45,547 nt of DNA from a virus. This document shows positions 1-5,946 of the stretch, piece after piece. Where the stretch lies: IMG/VR virus record IMGVR_UViG_3300028025_001941, positions 1 to 45,547 of that record, one strand, 5' to 3'. Below the pieces are notes generated by a model. It saw only the letters and a list, made by a program, of their open reading frames with translations. It did not search any database and was not told where the DNA came from. A program made the position numbers and the translations under genes. Every line of letters begins with the position of its first letter. The first letter of the stretch is position 1.

Positions 1-506
1 GACAAAGACTAGACTTCATCAAGGTAGCCGAAGGCGAACTAGGTGTAATTGAAGGTCCGAAGGACAACGAAACAAAGTACGGCGCATTTACAAAAGCAAA
101 CTTCCTACCTTGGTGCGGTTCTTTTGTTAACTGGTGTGCCAATGAAGTGGGTTTGAAGATTCCTAACTGTGTATCTACAGTGGCAGGAGCAACAGCCTTT
201 ATGAAGAAGAACCAATGGGAGAAGGCAGAAGAAGCAATTCCTCTACCAGGCGACGTTGTGTTTTTTGATTTCCCGAACGATGGCGTTGACCGTATCTCTC
301 ACGTAGGGATTGTGGTCAAGGACAACGGAGACGGGACAGTCACCTGTATCGAAGGCAATACTGCCCCAGATAAGAAGGGTGACCAGCGCAACGGAGGGCA
401 AGTCTGCCTCAAGGTGCGTGCCTACAAGAAGAAGAATGGTTCCAAGTTCCGCAAGTCACAGGCTGTGACAGTTGTTGGATTTGGTAAGCCAGTCTTTAAG
501 TCATAA
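1..506 (+). CDS. Endolysin, CHAP-type peptidoglycan hydrolase (5'-truncated)
   Basis: Cuts host peptidoglycan at the end of infection. The reading frame is open from base 3 and lacks only the first two codons, as shown by the complete version at 39268-39777. The CHAP signature is visible: a catalytic Cys in PWCGSFVNW (residue 40 of the full protein), His102 in RISHVGIV and the polar residues of CIEGNT around 119-121. The basic C-terminal tail may bind the wall. It is followed after 8 bases by a membrane protein with a strong ribosome-binding site (AAGGAG), forming a lysis pair. At 169 residues when complete it is a compact single-domain lysin. Confidence 0.85.
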   Translation, partial: QRLDFIKVAEGELGVIEGPKDNETKYGAFTKANFLPWCGSFVNWCANEVGLKIPNCVSTVAGATAFMKKNQWEKAEEAIPLPGDVVFFDFPNDGVDRISHVGIVVKDNGDGTVTCIEGNTAPDKKGDQRNGGQVCLKVRAYKKKNGSKFRKSQAVTVVGFGKPVFKS

Positions 507-514
507 GGAGAAAA

Positions 515-709
515 ATGAACACAACTAAACTCGTTGCTATCGCAACTACCTATGCACGTGCAGCAGTCCCATCAGTGGTGGCTCTATACGCAGCAGGGGT
601 AACAGACCCAAAGACCCTGGCATACGCTTTTCTTTCAGCGTTCATTGCCCCACTTTGGAAGGCACTAGACCCTAAGGCTAAGGAATTTGGCCTAGGCAGC
701 AAGAAGTAA
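515..709 (+). CDS. Small membrane protein, holin candidate
   Basis: A 64-residue protein beginning MNTTKLVAIATTYARAAVPS. A hydrophobic central stretch (about residues 15-52: AAVPSVVALYAAGV and LAYAFLSAFIAPLW) can make one or two membrane segments, and the tail is lysine-rich (KAKEFGLGSKK). It starts 8 bases after the endolysin stop with AAGGAGAA before the ATG. Position, size and topology suggest a holin or holin partner, but several other small membrane proteins precede the endolysin in the complete cassette (37406-39267), so its exact role is uncertain. Confidence 0.7.
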   Translation: MNTTKLVAIATTYARAAVPSVVALYAAGVTDPKTLAYAFLSAFIAPLWKALDPKAKEFGLGSKK

Positions 710-750
710 ACACCCTCAAATAGGGCCTTAACAGCCCTTTAGAGACACGA

Positions 751-794
751 GACCCTCAGGTCATAGGTAATCCTATGGCTTGGGGGTCTTTTTC
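751..794. terminator. Bidirectional intrinsic terminator between convergent genes
   Basis: A stem formed by GACCCTCA (from 751) and TTGGGGGTC, with an inner CATAGG/CCTATG stem, is followed by TTTTT on the plus strand. It lies exactly between the convergent membrane-protein and methyltransferase genes. The second version at 40022-40066 keeps the outer stem and the T-run but has a different inner stem (CCTAGGT-type). Retained pairing with changed sequence supports a real RNA hairpin. Confidence 0.8.
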
Positions 795-1352
795 TCATTT
801 CTTCTGGACCCAAACTTGGTAGCCGTGATGTAGCACAATTAGTTCATTGTGATACTTTGCAAGGAATAGGTCAACTGCAGACTTGGGTGTATCTGACTGG
901 TCAGTCCACAGATAGTCGTCGAAGGCTAGGATTCCTCCTGACTTAAGGCATAACCAAGCGTTCTCTGCGTCAATGGTTACGTACTCGGCAGTATGGTTAC
1001 CGTCAATGTAGATAAAGTCAGAGTGGTTCTTCTTAAGTCCAGGAAGGTAGATGGCAGAGTCGGCCATAACCACGTGGACGTTGGCATACTTGGTCATAAC
1101 TCGGTCAAGGTACTCCTTGTGGATTCCCACAAAATCTATATCGGTGTGCTCATCGCTACCAGACCAGGTGTCTATGTCTACCAGTTTGGATGACTGGTCA
1201 GTCAAGATGTTATCTAGTAGCCACTTAGAAGCGTGCCCAGCAAACACTCCGACTTGAACAAATCGTAGGTTAGGTTTACCTGCTAGGTGACTCAGGTAAT
1301 TCTCGAAATTCTGTCGGGCTACTGGCTCAAACCAGTTCGGCGTGTCGCTCAT
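795..1352 (-). CDS. SAM-dependent methyltransferase-like protein (paralogue 1)
   Basis: A 185-residue class I methyltransferase fold. Motif I is FVQVGVFAGHASKWLL (about 31-46), followed by an acidic strand end VDIDTW, then FIYIDGNHT (about 113-121) and GGILAFDDYLW (about 139-149). It resembles the Methyltransf_24 type found in glycan and small-molecule O-methyltransferases; the substrate cannot be told from sequence. It stands alone on the minus strand, facing the lysis genes across a terminator, and is read from the AT-rich divergent region. Two relatives occur at 34554-35126 and 40067-40642. It is the most diverged gene between the two module versions, which suggests diversifying selection or exchange. 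Confidence 0.75.
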   Translation of the reverse strand: MSDTPNWFEPVARQNFENYLSHLAGKPNLRFVQVGVFAGHASKWLLDNILTDQSSKLVDIDTWSGSDEHTDIDFVGIHKEYLDRVMTKYANVHVVMADSAIYLPGLKKNHSDFIYIDGNHTAEYVTIDAENAWLCLKSGGILAFDDYLWTDQSDTPKSAVDLFLAKYHNELIVLHHGYQVWVQKK

Positions 1353-1532
1353 AATTCGGGTTCCTATCTGTGTATAATTAATATTATTATAACTTATAAT
1401 ATAATATATATAGGCGCGGAGCGCCTTATATAATATATATAATATAATAGATATTAGATAGTACCCTTGTTTTAAGTACCCTCCTGTCCTTGACAGGGGT
1501 ACTATCTAACAACCTACTAGACGGAGGATAAA
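1353..1532. promoter_or_regulatory. AT-rich divergent control region (possible origin or promoter region)
   Basis: A 180-base gap between the minus-strand methyltransferase and the plus-strand replication operon. It is almost pure A+T from about 1372 to 1453, interrupted by a GC hairpin (GGCGC-GGA-GCGCC, 1413-1425) inside alternating TATA tracts. Then comes a large inverted repeat (1454-1509) containing TTGACA, and a strong ribosome-binding site ACGGAGGA before 1533. The same order is kept at 40643-40821. It probably holds promoters for both directions. An AT-rich unwinding region next to replication genes also fits an origin, but no iterons are evident. Confidence 0.65.
1454..1509. promoter_or_regulatory. 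13-bp perfect inverted repeat with nested hairpin upstream of the replication operon
   Basis: TTAGATAGTACCC (1454-1466) and GGGTACTATCTAA (1497-1509) are perfect complements. Between them lie a second AAGTACC copy and a perfect CCTGTC-CTT-GACAGG hairpin, so the right arm could pair with either left copy. The whole block is unchanged in the second version (40743-40798), although its flanks vary. It could be an operator for a dimeric regulator or an attenuator/leader hairpin. It ends about 12 bases before the ribosome-binding site of the first replication gene. Confidence 0.7.
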
Positions 1533-1682
1533 ATGCGTAACCCATTTAGAAAAAGAACAGAAACACTTGAGTCTTTGATTTCAATTTTGCTAACAGAGAT
1601 TGAAGAAATAGATGTTTTGATTCAAGAACTTCGCAAAGACTTACAAGACCTTACAGATTTTGTAGAAGATAACCTTGATTAA
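1533..1682 (+). CDS. Small acidic helical protein, unknown function
   Basis: A 49-residue ORF starting MRNPFRKRTE after a strong GGAGG site (ACGGAGGATAAA-ATG). A basic N-terminus is followed by a heptad-like, Leu/Ile- and Glu-rich stretch (LLTEIEEIDVLIQELRKDL) that predicts one amphipathic or coiled-coil helix. It is conserved in the second version (40822-40977), where it has 51 residues. Its stop overlaps the TTG start of the nuclease N-piece by 8 bases, so the two are probably translationally coupled. It may be an oligomerising partner of the nuclease; no function is recognised. Confidence 0.7.
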   Translation: MRNPFRKRTETLESLISILLTEIEEIDVLIQELRKDLQDLTDFVEDNLD

Positions 1683-1863
1683 GTTAGACTCATACGAGTT
1701 ACCTGCTCACGTAAGTTACTCAGCATTCACAACTTATCTGACCTGCGGGTATCAGTACTACCTAGGCCGACTACTACAGGTTCCTGAAGAGCCAAGCATT
1801 TGGTCAGCAGGTGGCAGAGCCTTTCACTCCGCAGCAGAAATGTGGGATTTAGAAAATGAGTAA
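1675..1863 (+). CDS. Cas4/RecB-like nuclease, N-terminal piece
   Basis: A 62-residue ORF with a TTG start overlapping the preceding stop. It carries the N-terminal features of iron-sulfur PD-(D/E)XK exonucleases: SYSAFTTYLTCGYQYYLGRL with one Cys (C24) and the helix GRAFHSAAEMW whose His belongs to motif I. The rest of the fold is in the next ORF (1856-2452), in the +1 frame, overlapping by 8 bases (ATGAGTAA). The same split, at the same place but with different junction bases, occurs at 40970/41145. The two pieces probably assemble into one nuclease. A sequencing frameshift is unlikely because both versions are split. Confidence 0.75.
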   Translation: MIKLDSYELPAHVSYSAFTTYLTCGYQYYLGRLLQVPEEPSIWSAGGRAFHSAAEMWDLENE

Positions 1864-2452
1864 CACATACTGGGATATCGCTTGGCTTAAGGAAACAAAA
1901 GACTTAGATTTAAGCAAGGCTCGTGTTGCAGGACGTGCAACTAAAGCAAACCCTGATAAAGAAGACGCTGTATGGTGGGACACACAAGGTTCCATTTGGG
2001 TAGACAACTACATCAAGTGGCGCAAGAACAATCCTAACTGGAAAATCTGGACAACTCCACAAGGTGTACGTGCCATCGAACTGGAGTTGAATCCAGTAAT
2101 CGCAGGTGTACCAGTAAAGATGTTCATTGACAGAATCTTTGAGGTAGACGGTAAGTTAGTTATCGTTGACTTGAAGACATCAGCAAGACGACCAACCTCT
2201 GACCTTCAGTTGGGCTTCTATAAAATAGGAGTTCAGATGATGCTAGGAGTTGAAGTCAATCTCGGAAACTACTGGATGTCTCGTGAATCGGGGACAGGAG
2301 AGATGATTGACCTAAGTAGATATACACAGGACACACTTGAATACTTTGTTGATGGCTTTGACAAGGCACGCAAGGCTGGTATATTTCTACCGAACCTACA
2401 ATCGTGCAGTTACTGTGGACTAAAGCAGCACTGCCAATTCGCAAAGGAATAA
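1856..2452 (+). CDS. Cas4/RecB-like PD-(D/E)XK nuclease, C-terminal catalytic piece
   Basis: 198 residues. The catalytic core is visible as PVKMFIDRIFEVDG followed by KLVIVDLKTS (the D...D-x-K pattern) and QLGFYKIG (the Q/Y helix). The C-terminus has C184-x2-C187-x5-C193, the three distal cysteines of the Fe-S cluster in Cas4/AddB-type nucleases. The fourth cysteine would be C24 of the upstream piece, so the cluster would be completed between two polypeptides. The likely role is DNA end-processing in recombination or replication. No other CRISPR genes are nearby, so a CRISPR role is not implied. The next gene starts 3 bases after the stop. Confidence 0.8.
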   Translation: MSNTYWDIAWLKETKDLDLSKARVAGRATKANPDKEDAVWWDTQGSIWVDNYIKWRKNNPNWKIWTTPQGVRAIELELNPVIAGVPVKMFIDRIFEVDGKLVIVDLKTSARRPTSDLQLGFYKIGVQMMLGVEVNLGNYWMSRESGTGEMIDLSRYTQDTLEYFVDGFDKARKAGIFLPNLQSCSYCGLKQHCQFAKE

Positions 2453-2455
2453 TAA

Positions 2456-2842
2456 ATGGCAACAGAAGACTGGAAGTTGCAAGTCTCTTACAAGACTAGC
2501 AATGGAGATATGATTAACGTTCGTGCCAACACGGCAGATGAACTATCAGTACTGCTTGAAGGTGTATCAGATTACTCTACACAGATTGCAGCAACAGCAC
2601 GTATGCTTAACGGTGCTTCAGTGGTAGCCCCTTTGGCGACCACTATTTCAACTCCCGCCACCGCGCCAGAGAGTACCTTCGCACCCTTCCAGGGTCAGGT
2701 TCCATCCGCTACGGGACCGACGTGTACACACGGGGCACGCAAGTTCCTATCGGGAGTCTCGAAAAAGAACGGGAAGCCTTACGCAATGTGGGTTTGTCCT
2801 CAACCACAGGGAGCAGACCAATGCTCACCAGTCAACGGTTAG
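2456..2842 (+). CDS. Unknown protein with C-terminal Cys/His zinc-binding-like domain
   Basis: 128 residues in three parts. An N-terminal domain (1-55) with a patch NVRANTADELSVLLEG is strongly conserved in the second version. A Pro/Ala/Thr-rich linker (about 56-88) is poorly conserved. The C-terminal segment TCTHGARKFLSGVSKKNGKPYAMWVCPQP...DQC has Cys and His that could bind one metal. An ordered domain, linker and small zinc knuckle suggest nucleic-acid binding, perhaps as partner of the adjacent nuclease and ATPase. I do not recognise a named family. Confidence 0.7.
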   Translation: MATEDWKLQVSYKTSNGDMINVRANTADELSVLLEGVSDYSTQIAATARMLNGASVVAPLATTISTPATAPESTFAPFQGQVPSATGPTCTHGARKFLSGVSKKNGKPYAMWVCPQPQGADQCSPVNG

Positions 2843-2863
2843 ACCTTGACATCTAAATAAGAA

Positions 2864-2910
2864 TTGGTAGAGGGGTAGTCAGACGGGGAAGGTGATTGCT
2901 CCTCTACCAA
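2864..2910 (+). promoter_or_regulatory. Conserved leader hairpin before the ATPase gene
   Basis: TTGGTAGAGG (2864-2873) pairs perfectly with CCTCTACCAA (2901-2910), and the 27-base loop contains GTAGTCAGACGGGGAAG. The hairpin abuts the CTTAAGACGGGAGAA start-associated site. In the second version (42172-42218) the loop is almost identical, while the stem is TTGGTGGAGG/CCTCTTCCAA, which keeps most pairs with one mismatch and a wobble. A conserved loop with a changed but still pairing stem points to an RNA leader or protein-binding hairpin controlling the ATPase gene. Confidence 0.7.
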
Positions 2911-2925
2911 CTTAAGACGGGAGAA
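2911..2925 (+). promoter_or_regulatory. Start-associated sequence (SAS) with ribosome-binding site of the ATPase gene
   Basis: CTTAAGACGGGAGAA lies four bases before the ATG at 2930. It is a one-base variant of the CTTAAGACAGGAGAA element repeated through the minus-strand array at 8.8-12.6 kb. The plus-strand occurrence links regulation of the replication ATPase to that of the array. Confidence 0.75.
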
Positions 2926-2929
2926 ACAA

Positions 2930-3712
2930 ATGAGAACTTTAGTAAGAAGCGTAGGCAGAGCAGACATTGGCGGAGAACCATTGCCCTCTGTATTCAGAGC
3001 ATTTGATAGCAACAAAATTATTATTCGTAGAGCAGAAGTTACTATGCTCGCTGGTACTCCAGGTGTCGGAAAGTCCACTCTAGCACTGGCTTTAGCACTT
3101 AAGACACGAGTACCTTGTCTATACATTTCTGCAGATACAAACGCACACACTATGGCTATGCGTCTTGCATCAATGATTAGTGGTAAGAATCAGACTGACG
3201 TTGAGTACTTGATGAATAAAGATACTGGCTGGACTAAGGCTGTGTTGCAGAAGAGCAGTCACATTGTCTGGTCATTTGAATCCTCACCAAGTCTTCAGGA
3301 TATTGATGAAGAGGTGCAAGCATTTGAGGAACTGTGGGGTTGTCCACCTACGGCAATCTATGTAGATAACTTGATGGACATTGCAACAGATGGTGGCGAA
3401 GAGTTTGCCTCTATGCGCGCCATTATGAAGGAGTTGAAATATCTTGCTCGTGCGACTAACGCTGCTATTATTGTTTTACACCACACTTCTGAGGCTGTGC
3501 CTGGTAACCCTTGCCAACCTCGTTCTGCCCTCCAAGGTAAGGTGGCACAACTTCCTGCACTTATCTGCACTCTGGGTGTTGTCGGTACTTCTATGGCTGT
3601 GGCCCCTGTAAAGAATAGATATGGGCGTGCCGATGCCAACGCTAACCTGACTTGTTGGCTATCATTTAACCCTGAGTATATGTACATTGAAGATATGCCA
3701 GAGAATGGATAA
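2930..3712 (+). CDS. RecA/DnaB-fold ATPase, probable replicative helicase-like or recombination motor
   Basis: 260 residues. Walker A is AGTPGVGKST (41-50), Walker B is AIYVDNLMD with Asp146, and a later LHHTSEA resembles the sensor strand of DnaB/RecA-fold ATPases. The arrangement matches the C-terminal ATPase domain of DnaB-like helicases without the N-terminal primase-binding domain; single-domain Sak4-type recombinases are also possible. Start at 2930 because the SAS/ribosome-binding site sits directly before it and the second version starts identically. The last third is almost identical in DNA to 42780-43019, suggesting recent exchange. Confidence 0.8.
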   Translation: MRTLVRSVGRADIGGEPLPSVFRAFDSNKIIIRRAEVTMLAGTPGVGKSTLALALALKTRVPCLYISADTNAHTMAMRLASMISGKNQTDVEYLMNKDTGWTKAVLQKSSHIVWSFESSPSLQDIDEEVQAFEELWGCPPTAIYVDNLMDIATDGGEEFASMRAIMKELKYLARATNAAIIVLHHTSEAVPGNPCQPRSALQGKVAQLPALICTLGVVGTSMAVAPVKNRYGRADANANLTCWLSFNPEYMYIEDMPENG

Positions 3713-3715
3713 GAG

Positions 3716-3913
3716 ATGCTAAGAGAAGAAGAAGACGACCTCACGCAAGAGATGCGTCAACTTGTAATGCAAAAAGTTAATGAAGAGTTATTAACCTTTA
3801 TTAATAAGATTGAAGAAGCCAAGCCACCTGTTACAGATGAATGGACAGAAGGCGTTGGTGTTGGTATGAACTGGGCCATCCGTATCTTGAAGCGGGATAA
3901 GAGTGCTTTCTAA
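3716..3913 (+). CDS. Small acidic protein, unknown
   Basis: 65 residues, MLREEEDDLTQEMRQLVMQK at the start and a conserved C-terminal half (EAKPPVTDEWTEGVGVGMNWAIRIL). The N-terminal half is predicted helical and charged. It lies 3 bases after the ATPase stop, and the stop-start spacing is the same in the second version (43023-43220), so it is probably translated together with the ATPase. It may be a loader or accessory subunit; no family recognised. Confidence 0.65.
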   Translation: MLREEEDDLTQEMRQLVMQKVNEELLTFINKIEEAKPPVTDEWTEGVGVGMNWAIRILKRDKSAF

Positions 3914-4082
3914 CGGTGTTACTCGAAGAAGGTGTCAGCGTTCTGGGTGTAATGAATATGCTTATGTCAAAATAGGTATGAACTTTAAGATAATTCTATG
4001 TGCAGATTGCCGAACATCGGAGTGGAACAATGAGTCAGTCAAGGAAACATCGTGGCTACCGCAGTCAGAAAGTATTGGCTGA
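3903..4082 (+). CDS. Small Cys-rich zinc-ribbon-like protein, present only in this version
   Basis: A 59-residue ORF with a GTG start at 3903 overlapping the previous stop. Two cysteine pairs, CQRSGC and CADC, are spaced like a small zinc ribbon. It runs into the start of the resolvase gene in another frame. The second version has no counterpart: there the upstream TAG is directly followed by the resolvase ATG (43218-43223). So about 115 bases were inserted or lost as a gene-sized unit. The GTG start and lack of a strong ribosome-binding site leave some doubt. Confidence 0.5.
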   Translation: MLSNGVTRRRCQRSGCNEYAYVKIGMNFKIILCADCRTSEWNNESVKETSWLPQSESIG

Positions 4083-4374
4083 GTTTTTAGCAGTCAATGG
4101 TTTCCCATACGCGGAGTCTACTGGTGCTGGGCGCAGTGGTTCAGACATTACTGGCACGATAGGTATTGACTGGGAAGTAAAGGCCCGCACAGGATTTAAT
4201 CCCGCTGCTGCTATCGCGCAATTGAAAGACAGAAGTAAGAACAAGGACCTTGGTGTTGTAGTCTTAAGACTTAATGGACAAGGTGAGAAAAGTGTAGGCG
4301 ATTGGGTTTGTCTACTGAGACTGGAGGACGCTGTGAATTTATTAAGAGAGGCTGGGTATGGTGATGGAAAATGA
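4030..4374 (+). CDS. PD-(D/E)XK nuclease, Holliday-junction-resolvase-like
   Basis: 114 residues beginning MSQSRKHRGYRSQK. The core GSDITGTIGIDWEVKART gives the D39 ... E49-x-K51 pattern, followed by the helix NPAAAIAQLKDR, as in Hjc-like resolvases and related small endonucleases. The start at 4030 is chosen over an upstream in-frame codon because the second version (43221) begins at the same residue. It sits between helicase-like and primase genes, so it probably resolves branched replication intermediates. It overlaps the primase zinc-domain ORF by 17 bases. Confidence 0.7.
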   Translation: MSQSRKHRGYRSQKVLAEFLAVNGFPYAESTGAGRSGSDITGTIGIDWEVKARTGFNPAAAIAQLKDRSKNKDLGVVVLRLNGQGEKSVGDWVCLLRLEDAVNLLREAGYGDGK

Positions 4375-4732
4375 CCTTCCCAGTATTAGAACAATCCTTG
4401 AACACTACGGTGCAAGAATTAGAAGCACTCACGGGCAGGTCAACCTACGTTGTCCATTCCACTCTGACACGCACCAGTCGGCAAGTGCGAACCTCGACAA
4501 AAACATCTTCATTTGTTTCGCTTGTGGAATGCAAGGTAACAGTATCCAAATCATATGTCACAAGGAAGGATTGAGATTCAATGAAGCAAAGCATTTCGCA
4601 GAAGGAATTACTGGAGAAGGCGACTCACAAGTACGCGGGAAACATCTCTCTGGCTCAAGACTACCTCGCAAGTCGGGGAATACCTCTGGAAGTAGCACGT
4701 CTGGCGCAATTCGGCGTAGTCGTGGAGCCTGA
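4358..4732 (+). CDS. Primase zinc-binding (CHC2) domain protein, first primase piece
   Basis: 124 residues. CPFHSDTHQSASANLDKN and FICFACGMQGNSIQII give the Cys32, His35, Cys53, Cys56 zinc site of DnaG/T7-type primases, which reads the template trinucleotide. After about residue 75 the sequence turns Ser/Gly/Arg-rich and overlaps the TOPRIM ORF (4581-5207) by 152 bases in another frame. The tail may simply be the shadow of the TOPRIM coding strand. Both versions of the module have the same layout, so a two-polypeptide primase, or a fusion by frameshifting, is plausible. Confidence 0.75.
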   Translation: MVMENDLPSIRTILEHYGARIRSTHGQVNLRCPFHSDTHQSASANLDKNIFICFACGMQGNSIQIICHKEGLRFNEAKHFAEGITGEGDSQVRGKHLSGSRLPRKSGNTSGSSTSGAIRRSRGA

Positions 4733-5207
4733 ATCAGGGCACGAAGCGATGGTGGGTAGGTTATCTATCCCTTATGTGACCAAGACTGGCGTTGTTGATT
4801 TAAGATTTCGTGCATTAAATCCTGCAGTTGAGCCTAAGTATATGGGTTTAACTGGAGCAGAAACTAGAATGTATAACGTGCTTGATGTTGAGCGTGCAGG
4901 GGATTACATTGGCATATGCGAAGGAGAGATTGACACACTTACTTTATCTGGCATAGTGGGAATCCCTTGCGTTGGTGTGCCAGGTGCGAACAGTTGGAAG
5001 AAGCATTACACCAGATTGTTGGCAGACTTTGAAAGAGTATTTATATTTGCTGATGGCGACCAACCTGGAATGGAATTTGCCCGCAGTTTAGCCAGAGAAT
5101 TACCAGTTACAATCATTCAACTACCTGACGGCACAGATGTGAACTCTATGTATGTGCAGGAAGGTTCTCAATACTTCCACCAGAAGGTGGGTACAAGTGA
5201 ACTTTGA
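4581..5207 (+). CDS. TOPRIM-domain primase, second primase piece
   Basis: 208 residues. The TOPRIM signature is clear: YIGICEGEIDTLTL (Glu114 region) and VFIFADGDQPGMEFA (the DGD motif, about 158-160). The N-terminal part carries the YLASRGIPLEVARLAQFGV segment that links zinc and catalytic domains in DnaG-like proteins. ATG start inside the zinc-domain gene, with AAGGAAGG upstream; the homologue at 43778 uses GTG with GGAG before it. It makes RNA primers for phage DNA synthesis, presumably with the zinc piece. Confidence 0.8.
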   Translation: MKQSISQKELLEKATHKYAGNISLAQDYLASRGIPLEVARLAQFGVVVEPESGHEAMVGRLSIPYVTKTGVVDLRFRALNPAVEPKYMGLTGAETRMYNVLDVERAGDYIGICEGEIDTLTLSGIVGIPCVGVPGANSWKKHYTRLLADFERVFIFADGDQPGMEFARSLARELPVTIIQLPDGTDVNSMYVQEGSQYFHQKVGTSEL

Positions 5208-5568
5208 AGATGAACCTCCTCATAATTATTGCAATGAATGCGATGTGCAATTTGAGGATTCATTTCAACTCATTGACCACATATTGGAGGACGATGATGA
5301 GTTTGACCCTTACTTGGTGCTACCAAATGGGATTAAGTTATTGCTCGGTTCACTACTGAGATATGTATTTGCACACGCTGAAGAACCAGATAAGATAAAA
5401 GTTATAACCCAATCAACCTATGTAACCTTGTTCGCTGCTGAGAATGGCTACGACCCATTGGAAGATTTGATTGAGGATATGGTGATTAAGTTAGAGTTAC
5501 AAAACTTTGATGAGAACTTTAAAAAATTTATGGAAGAGGAAAATACTGATGGAGAAGGCGGAGCGTGA
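5197..5568 (+). CDS. C2H2-like zinc-finger protein, unknown function
   Basis: 123 residues with a GTG start at 5197. This start overlaps the TOPRIM stop by 11 bases, has AAGGTGGG upstream, and gives exactly the same length as the homologue at 44397. The N-terminus has YCNECDVQFEDSFQLIDHIL, a Cys-x2-Cys ... His pattern of a finger. A helical domain follows (LPNGIKLLLGSLLRYVF, then ITQSTYVTLFAAENGY) that is conserved in both versions. The tail is acidic. It is likely a DNA- or protein-binding accessory factor of the replication operon. Confidence 0.65.
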   Translation: MNFEDEPPHNYCNECDVQFEDSFQLIDHILEDDDEFDPYLVLPNGIKLLLGSLLRYVFAHAEEPDKIKVITQSTYVTLFAAENGYDPLEDLIEDMVIKLELQNFDENFKKFMEEENTDGEGGA

Positions 5569-5574
5569 AGAGAT

Positions 5575-5946
5575 ATGGCAGATTATAACCCACTTGGTAG
5601 AACAAGGACTGAACGTGCAGAGTTACACAGTGGAGGGGGCTACGCTAAACGTGATGCTATCAATTCCGATTTTGAGCAAGCGGTCTGGGACACAATGAGA
5701 GAACTCGGTGACCTGCTATTGAGCAAGCACCGCGACTACGGCCCAAAGAATATCTCTGACTCACCTGGCGGTGCACTTAACGGGCTGCGTGTACGTATGC
5801 ACGACAAGACTGCACGGATTAACAACTTGATTGACAATGGCACTACGGCGCAACACGAACCCCTAGAAGATTCCTTCAAAGACCTAGCAAACTATGGTAT
5901 CATTGCTCTTCTAGTCTTAAGGGGTAAATGGGACAGTGGCAAATAA
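5575..5946 (+). CDS. DUF1599-like protein (nucleotide-modification or NTP-hydrolase-like)
   Basis: 123 residues, variable in the first 30 and highly conserved afterwards: LLLSKHRDYGPKNI, PGGALNGLRVRMHDKTAR, then EPLEDSFKDLANYGIIALLV. This pattern of a helix with a K-x-x-DYG motif and a terminal E-x3-D-x2-D-x2-NY helix is what I associate with DUF1599, an all-helical family found in many phages and thought to be related to nucleotide pyrophosphatases. Activity is not demonstrated here. It overlaps the next gene by 11 bases. Confidence 0.65.
   Translation: MADYNPLGRTRTERAELHSGGGYAKRDAINSDFEQAVWDTMRELGDLLLSKHRDYGPKNISDSPGGALNGLRVRMHDKTARINNLIDNGTTAQHEPLEDSFKDLANYGIIALLVLRGKWDSGK

Noticed and set aside
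1856-1863. Nuclease split as a sequencing frameshift
   Set aside because: The second version is split at the same place with different junction bases, so an error would have to occur twice independently.
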